Shown piece by piece: positions 53,934-62,768 of a stretch of 64,000 nucleotides of DNA. Origin of the DNA: Halalkalibacter oceani (GTDB taxonomy: Bacteria; Bacillota; Bacilli; Bacillales; Bacillaceae_D). The notes under the pieces were generated by a model. That model was not told the DNA's origin and made no database searches. It saw only the letters and a list, made by a program, of their open reading frames with translations. The first letter of the stretch is position 1. Every line of letters starts with the position of its first letter. The DNA is taken from contig NZ_JAMBOL010000011.1 in NCBI RefSeq assembly GCF_023715605.1, positions 1 to 64,000 of the forward strand. Direction: 5' to 3'. Made by a program: the position numbers and the translations under genes.

Positions 53934-55049
53934 TTATTTCAAATTCTCCGGGTTTAACGCGTCAAGCTCGGGAATGACGAAGCGTCCGTCTTTGCGGATC
54001 AGGACGTCATCGAAATAAATCTCGCCGCCGCCGTATTCCGGTCTTTGGATCATGACAATGTCCCAGTGAATGGCGGAATGGTTGCCATTTGCCGCTTCCT
54101 CATAGCATTGGCCGGGTGTGAAGTGGAAGCTGCCGTCAATCTTCTCGTCAAAAAGGATATCCTTCATCGGGTGCTGAATGTACGGATTGACCCCGATGGC
54201 AAACTCGCCGATAAAGCGGGCCCCTTCGTCTGTATCGAGAACCTTGTTAATCCGGTCTGAATCGTTTGCTGACGCCTTAATGATTTTCCCGTTTTCAAAG
54301 GTGAAGCTGATGTTTTCAAAAGTAAAGCCCTGGTAAGGCGAAGGCGTATTGTATGTAATGGTCCCATTCACCGAGTCGCGTACCGGGGCCGTATATACTT
54401 CGCCATCAGGGATATTGCGCAGGCCTGCACACTTGATGGCCGGCACATCTTTCACAGAAAATTGAAGGTCGGTGCCTGGTCCTTTAATGTGGACTTTATC
54501 TGTACGGTCAAATAAGGCAACGAGCGCATCCATTGCTTTATCCATTTTGCTGTAGTCGAGGTTGCATACATCAAAATAAAAATCTTCAAACGCCTCGGTG
54601 CTTGTATTGGCAAGCTGGGCCATTGAGGAGCTAGGATAGCGGAGCACCACCCATTTTGTTTTCGGAACGCGGATTTCGCGATGGACTTTCGTGCCGACCG
54701 ATTTCCCATACAGGGTCATTTTATCACTAGGGACATCCGCCAGTTCAGAAATGTTATCTCCAGCCCGTAAGCCGATATAAGCATCCATATCCTTCATCAC
54801 GTTTGCCTCATAGGAAGCAAGTAAATTCAATTGCTCCTCCGACGCGCCCATCAAAAGCGAGCGGTCTACCTGGTGATCCTTCAATAAAACAAAAGGATAG
54901 CCCCCGGCTTTATATGCTTCATCCACCAGGGCAGTGACGAGCTGGCGCTGCAGGCCGAAGTTCTCAATTAATACCTTTTCTCCTTTTTGCAAATTCACCG
55001 AATATGTAATTAAATTATGAGCGAGCTTAGTTATACGTGGATCTCTCAT
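53934..55049 (-). CDS. M29 family aminopeptidase
   Basis: A 371-residue metalloaminopeptidase of the AmpS/PepS family. The start MRDPRITKLAHNLITYSVNL is that of the shorter M29 branch. Metal ligands are likely in IGEFAIGVNPY (Glu), the DEKIDGSFHFTPG histidine, and the GNHSAIHWDIVM region. It removes N-terminal residues from peptides in the cytoplasm. The start at 55049 has ATAAAGGAGGCGTTCAG; the frame extends 42 codons upstream without a site. It diverges from ytxGH. Confidence 0.92.
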   Translation of the reverse strand: MRDPRITKLAHNLITYSVNLQKGEKVLIENFGLQRQLVTALVDEAYKAGGYPFVLLKDHQVDRSLLMGASEEQLNLLASYEANVMKDMDAYIGLRAGDNISELADVPSDKMTLYGKSVGTKVHREIRVPKTKWVVLRYPSSSMAQLANTSTEAFEDFYFDVCNLDYSKMDKAMDALVALFDRTDKVHIKGPGTDLQFSVKDVPAIKCAGLRNIPDGEVYTAPVRDSVNGTITYNTPSPYQGFTFENISFTFENGKIIKASANDSDRINKVLDTDEGARFIGEFAIGVNPYIQHPMKDILFDEKIDGSFHFTPGQCYEEAANGNHSAIHWDIVMIQRPEYGGGEIYFDDVLIRKDGRFVIPELDALNPENLK

Positions 55050-55159
55050 CTGAACGCCTCCTTTATGTAACTTATTGTAAACATAATCGGAATTTTTAAC
55101 AACTTTGGCGAGAAAGAAGGATTCATTAAAGAGATTAGCGAAGTTATTCAGACACCTAT

Positions 55160-55185
55160 GTTTACAAATGAGCAAAGATGGGTAA
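55160..55185 (+). promoter_or_regulatory. SigB-type promoter of ytxGH
   Basis: GTTTAC (55160-55165), a 14-base spacer and GGGTAA (55180-55185), close to the general stress SigB consensus GTTTAA-N12-15-GGGTAT. In B. subtilis the ytxGHJ operon is SigB-dependent, which supports the call. Confidence 0.82.
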
Positions 55186-55232
55186 ATGTGTATACATATA
55201 AGGCGTTGAGACAGCAGGGAGGTGACGTTAGT

Positions 55233-55676
55233 TTGGAAAGTTTATTGTACATAAGTGCGCTGATTGTAGCCGTAGCGTTCGCTATTTTAGTTTTTTCGCT
55301 TGTCAAAACATTGAAATCAGCAAATAAGACACTTGATCATGTAGCCAGCACAATGGCAGGGTTGGAGAAGCAGATCAACGGAATTACGAAGGAAACAGAA
55401 GAACTTCTCCAGCGCACAAATCAGTTGGCTGATGATATAAAAGGAAAAACCGAATCCTTCAATACTGTTTTCGCTTCATTTAAGGAGCTTGGAGACTCCG
55501 TCGGGCAAGTGAATAAGTCACTGCGGCACGTGTCAGATACCGTATCCGAACAAACGGTAAAGCAATCCGAAAATATTGCCCAGGCGGTACAATGGGGCAA
55601 TGTCGTGATTGATTTATATACGAAATTCAAGCAAAGAAAACAGCACTTAAATCTTAGTAAGGAGGAGACCAAATGA
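55233..55676 (+). CDS. ytxG: General stress protein YtxG (DUF948)
   Basis: A 147-residue protein with one N-terminal membrane segment (LLYISALIVAVAFAILVFSL) and a long coiled-coil region after it. DUF948 proteins resemble the helical part of methyl-accepting proteins. Function unknown; stress-induced in B. subtilis. TTG start at 55233 after GGGAGGTGACGTTAG; longer frames upstream would cover the SigB promoter. Its stop overlaps the start of ytxH by four bases (ATGA). Confidence 0.88.
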   Translation: MESLLYISALIVAVAFAILVFSLVKTLKSANKTLDHVASTMAGLEKQINGITKETEELLQRTNQLADDIKGKTESFNTVFASFKELGDSVGQVNKSLRHVSDTVSEQTVKQSENIAQAVQWGNVVIDLYTKFKQRKQHLNLSKEETK

Positions 55677-56110
55677 GTGAAATGAATACGAAAGACTTTC
55701 TTATTGGATCTTTAATCGGAGGAATTGTAGGGGCCTCAGCCGCGTTGCTGTTAGCACCGAAATCAGGCAAAGAGCTTCGTAATGATTTAAATGAACAAGC
55801 GCAATTGGCAAAAGAGAAGACGACCCAGCTGACATCAACCGCTTATGATAAAGGAAATGAATGGGCCTCTTATGCAAAGGAAAAATCAGCTTCCATCGCT
55901 AAAGTCGTCAGTGATCAGTCTGCCCAGGTAGTTGATAAAGTAAAGGAAGTCACCTCCAATGTGAAAGCCGATGCTGAAGAAACAAAAGAGCTCGCAGATG
56001 AGTTGGCTGGCGAGGTAGGCGAGGCACAGGAGGAAGTGAAGGAAACAGTCAAACGGGAAGTGGATGAGATTCAGGCAAAAATTGAAGAAGAAGCGAGTCA
56101 AACGAAGTAA
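55673..56110 (+). CDS. ytxH: General stress protein YtxH
   Basis: A 145-residue protein with a Gly-rich membrane segment near the N-terminus (FLIGSLIGGIVGASAALLLA) followed by PKSGKELR, the YtxH landmark. A long, highly charged amphipathic helix follows. It recalls LEA-like or apolipoprotein-like stress proteins. It is coupled to ytxG. The third gene of the B. subtilis operon, ytxJ, is missing here; a terminator follows instead. Confidence 0.92.
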   Translation: MSEMNTKDFLIGSLIGGIVGASAALLLAPKSGKELRNDLNEQAQLAKEKTTQLTSTAYDKGNEWASYAKEKSASIAKVVSDQSAQVVDKVKEVTSNVKADAEETKELADELAGEVGEAQEEVKETVKREVDEIQAKIEEEASQTK

Positions 56111-56208
56111 CATCAAGCTATCATTGTGGCTTCGTTCTGCATCAAGGCCTTATCGGAGGAAAACTTCGGTAGGGCCTTTAATAATGAGGCGCAGGCGTTG
56201 AGCATAAC

Positions 56209-56246
56209 AAAAAGCCCGTTGTGAGTCGCTTTCTCACAACGGGCTT
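56209..56246. terminator. Terminator between ytxH and the FtsA-like gene
   Basis: AAAGCCCGTTGTGAG pairs perfectly with CTCACAACGGGCTT around TCGCTTT. The genes on both sides end here. Confidence 0.85.
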
Positions 56247-56270
56247 GGCCTTGCCACCTATGTTCCCTTT

Positions 56271-58442
56271 TTAAGAGGAGCGGAATAAAGAAAGCTTTTC
56301 GCCAACGAGAAGCTCAATCCGGTCCCCGTTTATTAATGGACTGTTGAAGCTTGTTTCTTCGCCATTTTTTCGCAGGACTACTTTCTTTCCTGAAAGATGA
56401 GCCAGGTCGATTTCGACGGCGGTGAAGATATCCTGAAGAATAAACGGCTCTTCCTTTTTAAACGACAACTGAAGCTGATCGTTTGCCCGCAGTTCATCGG
56501 ACGGGGAGAGCACGCTGTCGCCCCGTTTTACTTCCACAACCGTTTTATATATTTCCACAGGGTCATTATTGTAGAAGACGGTGATGCTTTTTTCGGGCTC
56601 CACTTCGTTTTGCCTGAGAAATGTCGCTACGGTTAGCTGATTTTCCGAAGCTACCTCCCAGCTTATCTCGTCTCCGCTTTTCACTTCATGGCCTGGCAGC
56701 ACCGGTCTGCCATTGAGCAGAAGCTTCGTCTGTTTTGGCTGAAACGACCAGCGTTCACCATTCACGATAATCGTCACCGGTTCGAAGTTGTGCGGCGATA
56801 TATTTTCAAGCTGAAGAATCTCTTTTACCGTTCGTTTTGAGAGCAACGTAATTTGGTCCCGTTCTTTGACGAAGGAATCTTTTGAGGCAACGACTCCATT
56901 TTGTAAAATAGTCGCTGTGATTTCCCGTTTCTCGCCATTGATCACGAGCGATAACGTCGGAATGTCCTCAAGCAGGTCGGCGATTGTCGCCTTCGCCTGC
57001 TCGCCATTTTGCCCCCGTTCTACTACAATCTGATCGCCAGCTTCCAGCGGGGAATCGAGTGTTGTCGGCTGCCCGTTTTTCAGCAGAAGGGGCGGCCCTC
57101 CATATTCGCCCGGAATGGAAATAAGCTGCTCCTGAACCGTAACCATAAGCGCAAGGCCCGGTTTGCCATACAATCGGGCGATATCGATTCCGGCGGCGAG
57201 TAAGCCGTCTCCTATCGTTAATTTTTTGACGTCGAACAGGCGCAAAGTCCGCCCGTTTACCGTAACACTACTATATTGGATCGGATTTTCTTTCGCCGCA
57301 ATCGCAATACCGATCGGAGTGACGAGCTCCGGACCGAATGGATCACCGGGCTTTGATTGTAAAGCTTTAATCGCATCGGCTCCGCGAATCGCGACCCTGT
57401 TCTCTGGCAGACCTAAATATTCAGCGACATAATAAGGTAAAAGGGGGGTCAGGCTTCCTCCTCCTACGAGCATAACCGCTTTCGGAGTTCTTCCATTTAA
57501 GCGGATAATTTCTTCACTGATCGAACGGGCGAGATGCTGAATGTTCCCTTCGATCGGAGCGATGAACTCTTTTTTCGCATATGACATTTCTGTGCCGAGA
57601 ATATCGGTGATCTCGACGGTTTCCTGCGTGGAAAGCTGCCGCTTGACCTGCTCGGCATCAGGAAAGTCGAGCAAATAATGATCGCTGATGGCTTCGGTAA
57701 TTTCATCTCCTGCGACCGGCACCATTCCGTAGGCAATCACCGTATTTTCATCCGTTAAGGCTATGTCTGATGTCCCGGCACCAATATCGACGAGTGCGAC
57801 ATTTAAGCGGCGCATCGAAGGCGGAATGAGGACATTTATTGCGGCGATCGGCTCTAATGTTAACGCTTCAAGCTCCAGTTCAGCTCTTGTCAGGGCGGCG
57901 AGCAGTGATTCAACGACGACCTTTGGCAGGAAAGTCGCGATCACTTCCACCGCTGCCAGCTTGCCTGTCTGATCAAGCAGGCTGCCGATCGGTTCGTTGT
58001 CGAGAGAATAAGCGAGAACCGAATAGCCGACACAGTAATAATCAATCGTCGATGCGTCATCGATTTCATTTGCCAGCTGAAATTGGGCCTGCTGGACTGC
58101 GCTTAGCTCTAAATGCAGCACATCATCACGATCAAACATCGGCTTTGCCGAAATATCAATTTCAAAGCGGGCCCGCTTTGTTTTCAGAGAGCGCCCGGCA
58201 GCGGCGACGCATACTTTCCGCAGTGGACCGTGCTGTTCTTCAAGCTTGTGCTTTACTGTCTCGATCACTTTAGCAACAGCAGGCACATCATGAATTTGGC
58301 CATCGAGCATCGCCCTTTCCTCATGCTCCTTTATGACAGAGTCAATTAAGGAAAAGGAGCCGTTTTCAGGACGTAACAAAAGGCCGACAACAGAGCGAGT
58401 ACCGATATCAAGGGCGAATAAAGGGGAAGATTGATCAGTAGT
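56271..58442 (-). CDS. Large FtsA-like actin-fold protein with repeated C-terminal modules
   Basis: A 723-residue protein. The first 390 residues are an FtsA/PilM-type actin fold: phosphate-1 ALDIGTRSVVGLL near residue 12, phosphate-2 ALVDIGAGTSDIAL near 217 and the adenosine motif MLVGGGS near 324. The remaining 330 residues form about five repeats of 60-75 residues with the pattern NG...GD.I followed by T(I/V)xxxL, resembling small beta-grasp-like units. There is no FtsA C-terminal amphipathic helix and no ftsZ nearby. It may be a division or envelope-associated ATPase; function is unproven. The start at 58442 follows GCAGGTGTTTGTC. Confidence 0.78.
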   Translation of the reverse strand, partial: TTDQSSPLFALDIGTRSVVGLLLRPENGSFSLIDSVIKEHEERAMLDGQIHDVPAVAKVIETVKHKLEEQHGPLRKVCVAAAGRSLKTKRARFEIDISAKPMFDRDDVLHLELSAVQQAQFQLANEIDDASTIDYYCVGYSVLAYSLDNEPIGSLLDQTGKLAAVEVIATFLPKVVVESLLAALTRAELELEALTLEPIAAINVLIPPSMRRLNVALVDIGAGTSDIALTDENTVIAYGMVPVAGDEITEAISDHYLLDFPDAEQVKRQLSTQETVEITDILGTEMSYAKKEFIAPIEGNIQHLARSISEEIIRLNGRTPKAVMLVGGGSLTPLLPYYVAEYLGLPENRVAIRGADAIKALQSKPGDPFGPELVTPIGIAIAAKENPIQYSSVTVNGRTLRLFDVKKLTIGDGLLAAGIDIARLYGKPGLALMVTVQEQLISIPGEYGGPPLLLKNGQPTTLDSPLEAGDQIVVERGQNGEQAKATIADLLEDIPTLSLVINGEKREITATILQNGVVASKDSFVKERDQITLLSKRTVKEILQLENISPHNFEPVTIIVNGERWSFQPKQTKLLLNGRPVLPGHEVKSGDEISWEVASENQLTVATFLRQNEVEPEKSITVFYNNDPVEIYKTVVEVKRGDSVLSPSDELRANDQLQLSFKKEEPFILQDIFTAVEIDLAHLSGKKVVLRKNGEETSFNSPLINGDRIELLVGEKLSLFRSS

Positions 58443-58660
58443 CATGACAAACACCTGCGTTCTTTTAAAGTTTTTGACATACTTATGTTTCTTTTATTCT
58501 ACTAAAGTTTGCCGGAGAACGTAAGAGAAAGATATATTATGTCGCTTTAACGCTTAAAAGCGTCTAATTATTAAAGAAAAAGTTCGTGACTTTCTGATAA
58601 GCATCCCTTATAATAAACCTAATCACGAAGAAGCCAAAGGATAAAAAGGAGTGGAGAGTT

Positions 58661-59737
58661 GTGAGTAACGAGAAAGTAGATCAGTTGAGAGCCGAGTTAG
58701 ATGAGGTGAATCTTAAGCTTCTGGAATTGATTAATGAAAGAGCTCACCTCGTACAGGAAATTGGAAAGATCAAAGGAACTCAAGGCGTAAACCGTTTTGA
58801 TCCTGTCAGAGAGAGAAGCATGCTTGATCATATCGCGGCCAATAATAAAGGCCCGTTCGAGACATCGACGTTACAGCATATTTTCAAACAAATCTTCAAA
58901 GCTAGTCTTGAATTGCAAGAAGAAGATAACAGCAAAGCTTTGCTCGTTTCCCGTAAGAAGCATCCTGAGAATACAGTGGTTGATCTTAAAGGGGTGAAGA
59001 TGGGAGACGGCCAGCAGCGGTTAGTGATGGGACCTTGCGCGGTCGAAAGCTACGAGCAAGTACTGACGGTGGCGAAAGCGTTAAAGGATCGCGGCATTCA
59101 TGTCCTGCGCGGCGGAGCATTTAAACCGCGGACATCTCCGTATGATTTTCAGGGATTGGGAGTCGAAGGGCTGAAGATTCTTAAGCAGGTTGCAGATGAG
59201 CTGGATATGGTCGTCATTAGTGAAATCGTCAGTCCATCTGATGTTGAAGTCGGGGCAGAATATTTAGATGTCATTCAAATCGGCGCCCGCAATATGCAAA
59301 ACTTTGAGCTGTTGAAAGCCGCTGGTTCTGTTCAAAAGCCGGTATTATTAAAACGAGGCTTATCAGCCACAATTTCTGAGTTTATCCATGCGGCCGAGTA
59401 CGTCGTATCGAAAGGAAATACAAACCTGATGCTTTGCGAACGCGGTATTCGCACCTTTGAAACAGCAACGCGTAATACGCTGGATATTTCCGCGGTACCG
59501 ATTTTAAAGCAGGAAACACATTTGCCGGTCCTTGTCGATGTGACGCATTCAACCGGACGGCGTGATCTGTTGCTTCCGGCAGCGAAGGCGGCCTTGGCCA
59601 TCGGGGCTGACGCAGTGATGGCCGAAGTGCATCCGGATCCGGCGGTTGCATTGTCTGATTCGGCGCAGCAGATGGATATTCCGCAATTCCATGCCTTTAT
59701 CGACGAATTGCAAGCTTCCGGCTTATACAAAGGGTAA
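58661..59737 (+). CDS. aroA: Bifunctional chorismate mutase / DAHP synthase AroA(G)
   Basis: Two domains: an N-terminal chorismate mutase (residues 1-85, [20 protein letters not shown]) and a C-terminal 3-deoxy-7-phosphoheptulonate synthase (about 100-358). The latter carries [23 protein letters not shown] and, near the end, [10 protein letters not shown] and [12 protein letters not shown]. It commits carbon to aromatic amino acids, with the mutase domain allowing feedback by prephenate/chorismate as in B. subtilis. GTG start at 58661 after AAAAAGGAGTGGAGAGTT. It lies upstream of ccpA. Confidence 0.97.
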   Translation: MSNEKVDQLRAELDEVNLKLLELINERAHLVQEIGKIKGTQGVNRFDPVRERSMLDHIAANNKGPFETSTLQHIFKQIFKASLELQEEDNSKALLVSRKKHPENTVVDLKGVKMGDGQQRLVMGPCAVESYEQVLTVAKALKDRGIHVLRGGAFKPRTSPYDFQGLGVEGLKILKQVADELDMVVISEIVSPSDVEVGAEYLDVIQIGARNMQNFELLKAAGSVQKPVLLKRGLSATISEFIHAAEYVVSKGNTNLMLCERGIRTFETATRNTLDISAVPILKQETHLPVLVDVTHSTGRRDLLLPAAKAALAIGADAVMAEVHPDPAVALSDSAQQMDIPQFHAFIDELQASGLYKG

Positions 59738-59811
59738 GCATGCCTGGATGAATTTCCGGCGCTGTCACCTCTCTTGAAAATAACGAAAAACGTGACGCGG
59801 CTCAGGCGTGT

Positions 59812-59855
59812 GGGTGTGTCAAAAGGAAATCGATCCTTTTGACACACCTTCTTTT
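59812..59855 (+). terminator. aroA terminator
   Basis: GGTGTGTCAAAAGG pairs perfectly with CCTTTTGACACACC around AAATCGAT, then TTCTTTTTG. Family member. The rest of the 338-base gap before ccpA (59738-60075) shows only the ccpA promoter. Confidence 0.88.
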
Positions 59856-60010
59856 TGTGAAATCACATGATTCAGCTCAAAGAGGAGAATAATAAGTAGG
59901 AATAGGCGTTTTGGGGAACGAAAAAGGTTCCGTTGTCTACTTTTCTGAAAAGAAATTGAAAATGCTGTGAAAATTTTTCATAAGCGGGTCGATATAAGTA
60001 GTGTAAGACA

Positions 60011-60040
60011 TTGCGGAACCTCCTCATAGTATCGTATGAT
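60011..60040 (+). promoter_or_regulatory. Candidate ccpA promoter
   Basis: TTGCGG (60011-60016), an 18-base spacer and TATGAT (60035-60040), 35 bases before the start codon. The -35 box is weak. Confidence 0.5.
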
Positions 60041-60075
60041 AACAATACATTAAGTTCGCTGAAGGAGGACTACAT

Positions 60076-61077
60076 TTGAATACGACAATATATGACGTAG
60101 CACGAGAAGCGGGTGTGTCGATGGCAACGGTCTCACGCGTTGTCAATGGCAATCCTAATGTTAAGCCGGCAACCCGTAAAAAGGTTCTGGATGCAATTGA
60201 ACGGTTAGGGTACCGTCCAAATGCGGTGGCGCGTGGTCTCGCCAGTAAAAAAACAACGACTGTAGGGGTGATTATTCCCGATATTTCGAGCATTTTCTTT
60301 GCGGAGCTGGCGCGGGGGATTGAAGATATTGCGACGATGTACAAGTACAATATCATTCTTTGTAACTCCGATCAGAACAAGGAAAAGGAAATTCATTTAA
60401 TTAACACGCTGTTAGAAAAGCAGGTTGACGGAATTGTTTTCATGGGCAGTGTCATTACTGAGGAGCATGCCGAGCAATTCAAGCGTTCACCTGTTCCGGT
60501 TGTGTTGGCGGCTACGCTTGATACGAACAAGGAGTTGCCATCTGTAAATATCGATTATAAGCAGGCAGTTCATGACGCGATTAAAAGCCTGATTGAAAAA
60601 GGACATCAACGAATTGGAATGCTTTCCGGCACGCTCGATGATCCAATTAACGGTTACCAGAAGTTTGCCGGTTACCGGGAAGCTCTTGAAAGCAACGAAA
60701 TTGAGTTCGATGAAGAGCTTGTCGTTATTGGAGATTATACATACGACTCGGGTCTTGAAGCGATGCAATCCTTTTTGCAGTTGGATGAAAAGCCGACAGC
60801 AATTTTTGCGGCGACAGACGAAATGGCATTAGGCATTATTCACGCCGCCCAGGATAACGGTATTTCCATTCCTGATGACCTCGAAGTGATCGGCTTCGAT
60901 AATACGCGTTTAGCTGTTATGGTACGCCCGACGCTGACGACAGTCGTACAGCCTATTTATGACATTGGAGCTGTATCGATGCGGTTGCTGACAAAATATA
61001 TGAACAAAGAGGAAGTGCTTGATCACATCGTGGAGCTCCCTCACCGTATTGAGTATCGTCAATCAACGAAAGCGTAA
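60076..61077 (+). CDS. ccpA: Catabolite control protein A
   Basis: A LacI-family regulator of 333 residues. The helix-turn-helix and hinge are at the N-terminus ([20 protein letters not shown], then [13 protein letters not shown]). The periplasmic-binding-protein-like core has [17 protein letters not shown] near 250. With phosphorylated HPr it binds cre sites and controls carbon genes. The start is TTG at 60076 after CTGAAGGAGGACTACAT. As in B. subtilis it is followed by motP-motS, 29 bases on, so part of the motPS expression probably comes from ccpA. Confidence 0.97.
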   Translation: MNTTIYDVAREAGVSMATVSRVVNGNPNVKPATRKKVLDAIERLGYRPNAVARGLASKKTTTVGVIIPDISSIFFAELARGIEDIATMYKYNIILCNSDQNKEKEIHLINTLLEKQVDGIVFMGSVITEEHAEQFKRSPVPVVLAATLDTNKELPSVNIDYKQAVHDAIKSLIEKGHQRIGMLSGTLDDPINGYQKFAGYREALESNEIEFDEELVVIGDYTYDSGLEAMQSFLQLDEKPTAIFAATDEMALGIIHAAQDNGISIPDDLEVIGFDNTRLAVMVRPTLTTVVQPIYDIGAVSMRLLTKYMNKEEVLDHIVELPHRIEYRQSTKA

Positions 61078-61106
61078 GGGGCAGATTGTGAGGCAGGGAG
61101 AGGACT

Positions 61107-61910
61107 ATGAAAAAATTTGATTTACTGACGCCAATAGGACTCGTATTAGGGATAGTCGTGCTCCTATTGGCTGTCTTTTCAAACTCTGGACCATCTGGAC
61201 TTATTTTCTTTATTCAAATTTCCTCCATTTTAATTGTCGTTGGAGGAGTGTTTGCCGCGATTGTGATCACCTTTTCCTTTGGGGAACTGAAGGCCGTACC
61301 GAAAGTTGTACGTGAGGCATTTCGGACGGAAGATCACGATTTGAAAGAACTGATTGAGACATTTGTCGATTTGTCAGGAAAGGCAAGACGCGAAGGGTTA
61401 TTAGCGCTTGAAGCAGGTCTTGACGACGTGACTGACCCGTTCATTAAAAAAGGAGTACTCCTCGCCGTTGACGGGATTGAACCCGATGTGATCAAGGACA
61501 TTATGATGGCAGAGGTGGTGGCGATGGAAGAACGCCACCGCAAAGGACGGGCCATTATCGAAAAGGCGGGCGAATATGCTCCGGCATGGGGGATGATCGG
61601 AACGTTAATCGGACTTGTTTTGATGCTGCAAAATTTGAATGATCCCGGTTCATTAGGTCCGAGCATGGCGGTCGCCCTTTTAACAACTTTGTATGGGACC
61701 GTGCTGGCCAATCTTGTCTTTTTGCCGATGGCTACGAAACTAGTAAACAAGACTGATGAAGAAGTGTTTGTAAAACAGATTATCATTGAAGGCGTTATTG
61801 GCGTGCAATCTGGTCAAAACCCTAAAATTCTTGAAGAAAAGCTGAGTGCATTCATAAAGGAAACGAAGCAAATAGAAGAAGATTTAGGTGATGAGTATGA
61901 TCAAGCGTAG
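61107..61910 (+). CDS. motP: Flagellar stator protein MotP (MotA-like)
   Basis: A 267-residue membrane protein with four segments. It begins MKKFDLLTPIGLVLGIVVLL. A large cytoplasmic loop carries charged residues that contact the motor (TDPFIKKGVLLAVDGIEPDV), and PAWGMIGTLIGLVLML near 163 is the MotA/TolQ/ExbB channel motif. It forms the stator with MotS. GCAGGGAGAGGACT supports the start. It overlaps motS by 14 bases. Confidence 0.95.
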   Translation: MKKFDLLTPIGLVLGIVVLLLAVFSNSGPSGLIFFIQISSILIVVGGVFAAIVITFSFGELKAVPKVVREAFRTEDHDLKELIETFVDLSGKARREGLLALEAGLDDVTDPFIKKGVLLAVDGIEPDVIKDIMMAEVVAMEERHRKGRAIIEKAGEYAPAWGMIGTLIGLVLMLQNLNDPGSLGPSMAVALLTTLYGTVLANLVFLPMATKLVNKTDEEVFVKQIIIEGVIGVQSGQNPKILEEKLSAFIKETKQIEEDLGDEYDQA

Positions 61911-62658
61911 AAGGCGTCGGCAAGTCGATAAGGGGGCACCGAAATGGATGGTCACCTTTTCCGATATGATGACTCTTATTCTCGTATTCTTCATTCTCCT
62001 ATTTTCGATGTCTGTCGTCGATGCTCAGAAATTTCGCGCGATTGCTGAATCTTTTCAGCAAAGACAAATTTTTGAGTTTCTCCCTTCAGCGATAGAATTT
62101 GACAATACGGCCGAAGAGCGTGAAGGAGACCGGCAAGATCCTTTTGAGGACGGACAGTTTGGTGAAAGCGGCTCTGAAACGGAAGTAAACATGGACGCCC
62201 TTCTTGCTGAAGTGCAAAATTTTCTTGAGGAAAATGAATTAACAGAAGGTATTTCGGCAACGAGGGATGATCGTGGGGTCGTGCTAGTCCTGCAGGAACG
62301 GACGCTTTTTGAAACAGCGGAAGCCGAGATCCTTCCAGAGGCGCTTCCTTTTTTAGAGAAGGTTGGAACATTGCTTGAAGCGATTCCAAATATGGTCAGG
62401 GTGGAAGGTCATACCGACAGCCGGCCAATTTCCACTTTTCGCTACCCGTCAAACTGGGAGCTGTCCGGCGCGAGGGCGAGCAGTGTCATCCGGCATTTGA
62501 TCAACACCTATGACCTTGATCCGAAACGCTTTGTCGCAACAGGATATGGCGATACACGGCCGGTCGTGCCGAATACGTCTGTTGAAAACCTGCAGACAAA
62601 CCGCCGCGTCGTCATTGTGATTTCGGACCCGAACAGTGAAGACAATCAAACGTTCTAA
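61897..62658 (+). CDS. motS: Flagellar stator protein MotS (MotB-like, Na+ type)
   Basis: A 253-residue protein with one membrane segment (about residues 17-41), then an OmpA-like peptidoglycan-binding domain (VRVEGHTDSRPI, NWELSGARAS). The ion-binding Asp is D23 in WMVTFSDMMTL. L34, eleven residues on, is a Leu at the position where Leu favours Na+ and Val H+ coupling in Bacillus stators. I prefer ATG 61897 with AGGTGA five bases upstream; GTG 61888 and ATG 61891 are in frame. Confidence 0.93.
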   Translation: MIKRRRRRQVDKGAPKWMVTFSDMMTLILVFFILLFSMSVVDAQKFRAIAESFQQRQIFEFLPSAIEFDNTAEEREGDRQDPFEDGQFGESGSETEVNMDALLAEVQNFLEENELTEGISATRDDRGVVLVLQERTLFETAEAEILPEALPFLEKVGTLLEAIPNMVRVEGHTDSRPISTFRYPSNWELSGARASSVIRHLINTYDLDPKRFVATGYGDTRPVVPNTSVENLQTNRRVVIVISDPNSEDNQTF

Positions 62659-62689
62659 ATCCAAAGATGTCTGAATAAAGATCTACCAT

Positions 62690-62752
62690 GAGGCGACGGC
62701 TTCGATCTGCACCAGCCAGGAGGAAAGAAATCCACTTTCCTTCTGGCTTTTT
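62690..62752. terminator. Hairpin between motS and acuC (repeat family member)
   Basis: AGCCAGGAGGAAAG (from 62714) pairs with CTTTCCTTCTGGCT, then TTTTTATC. The whole stretch from GAGGCGACGGCTTCG (62690) aligns with 881-942. It probably works as the motS terminator. Confidence 0.7.
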
Positions 62753-62768
62753 ATCTATGCTGCTCTAG

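Noticed and set aside
59945-59965. cre site upstream of ccpA
   Set aside because: TTGAAAATGCTGTGA resembles the cre consensus but misses the central CG and the final CA, so I do not call it.
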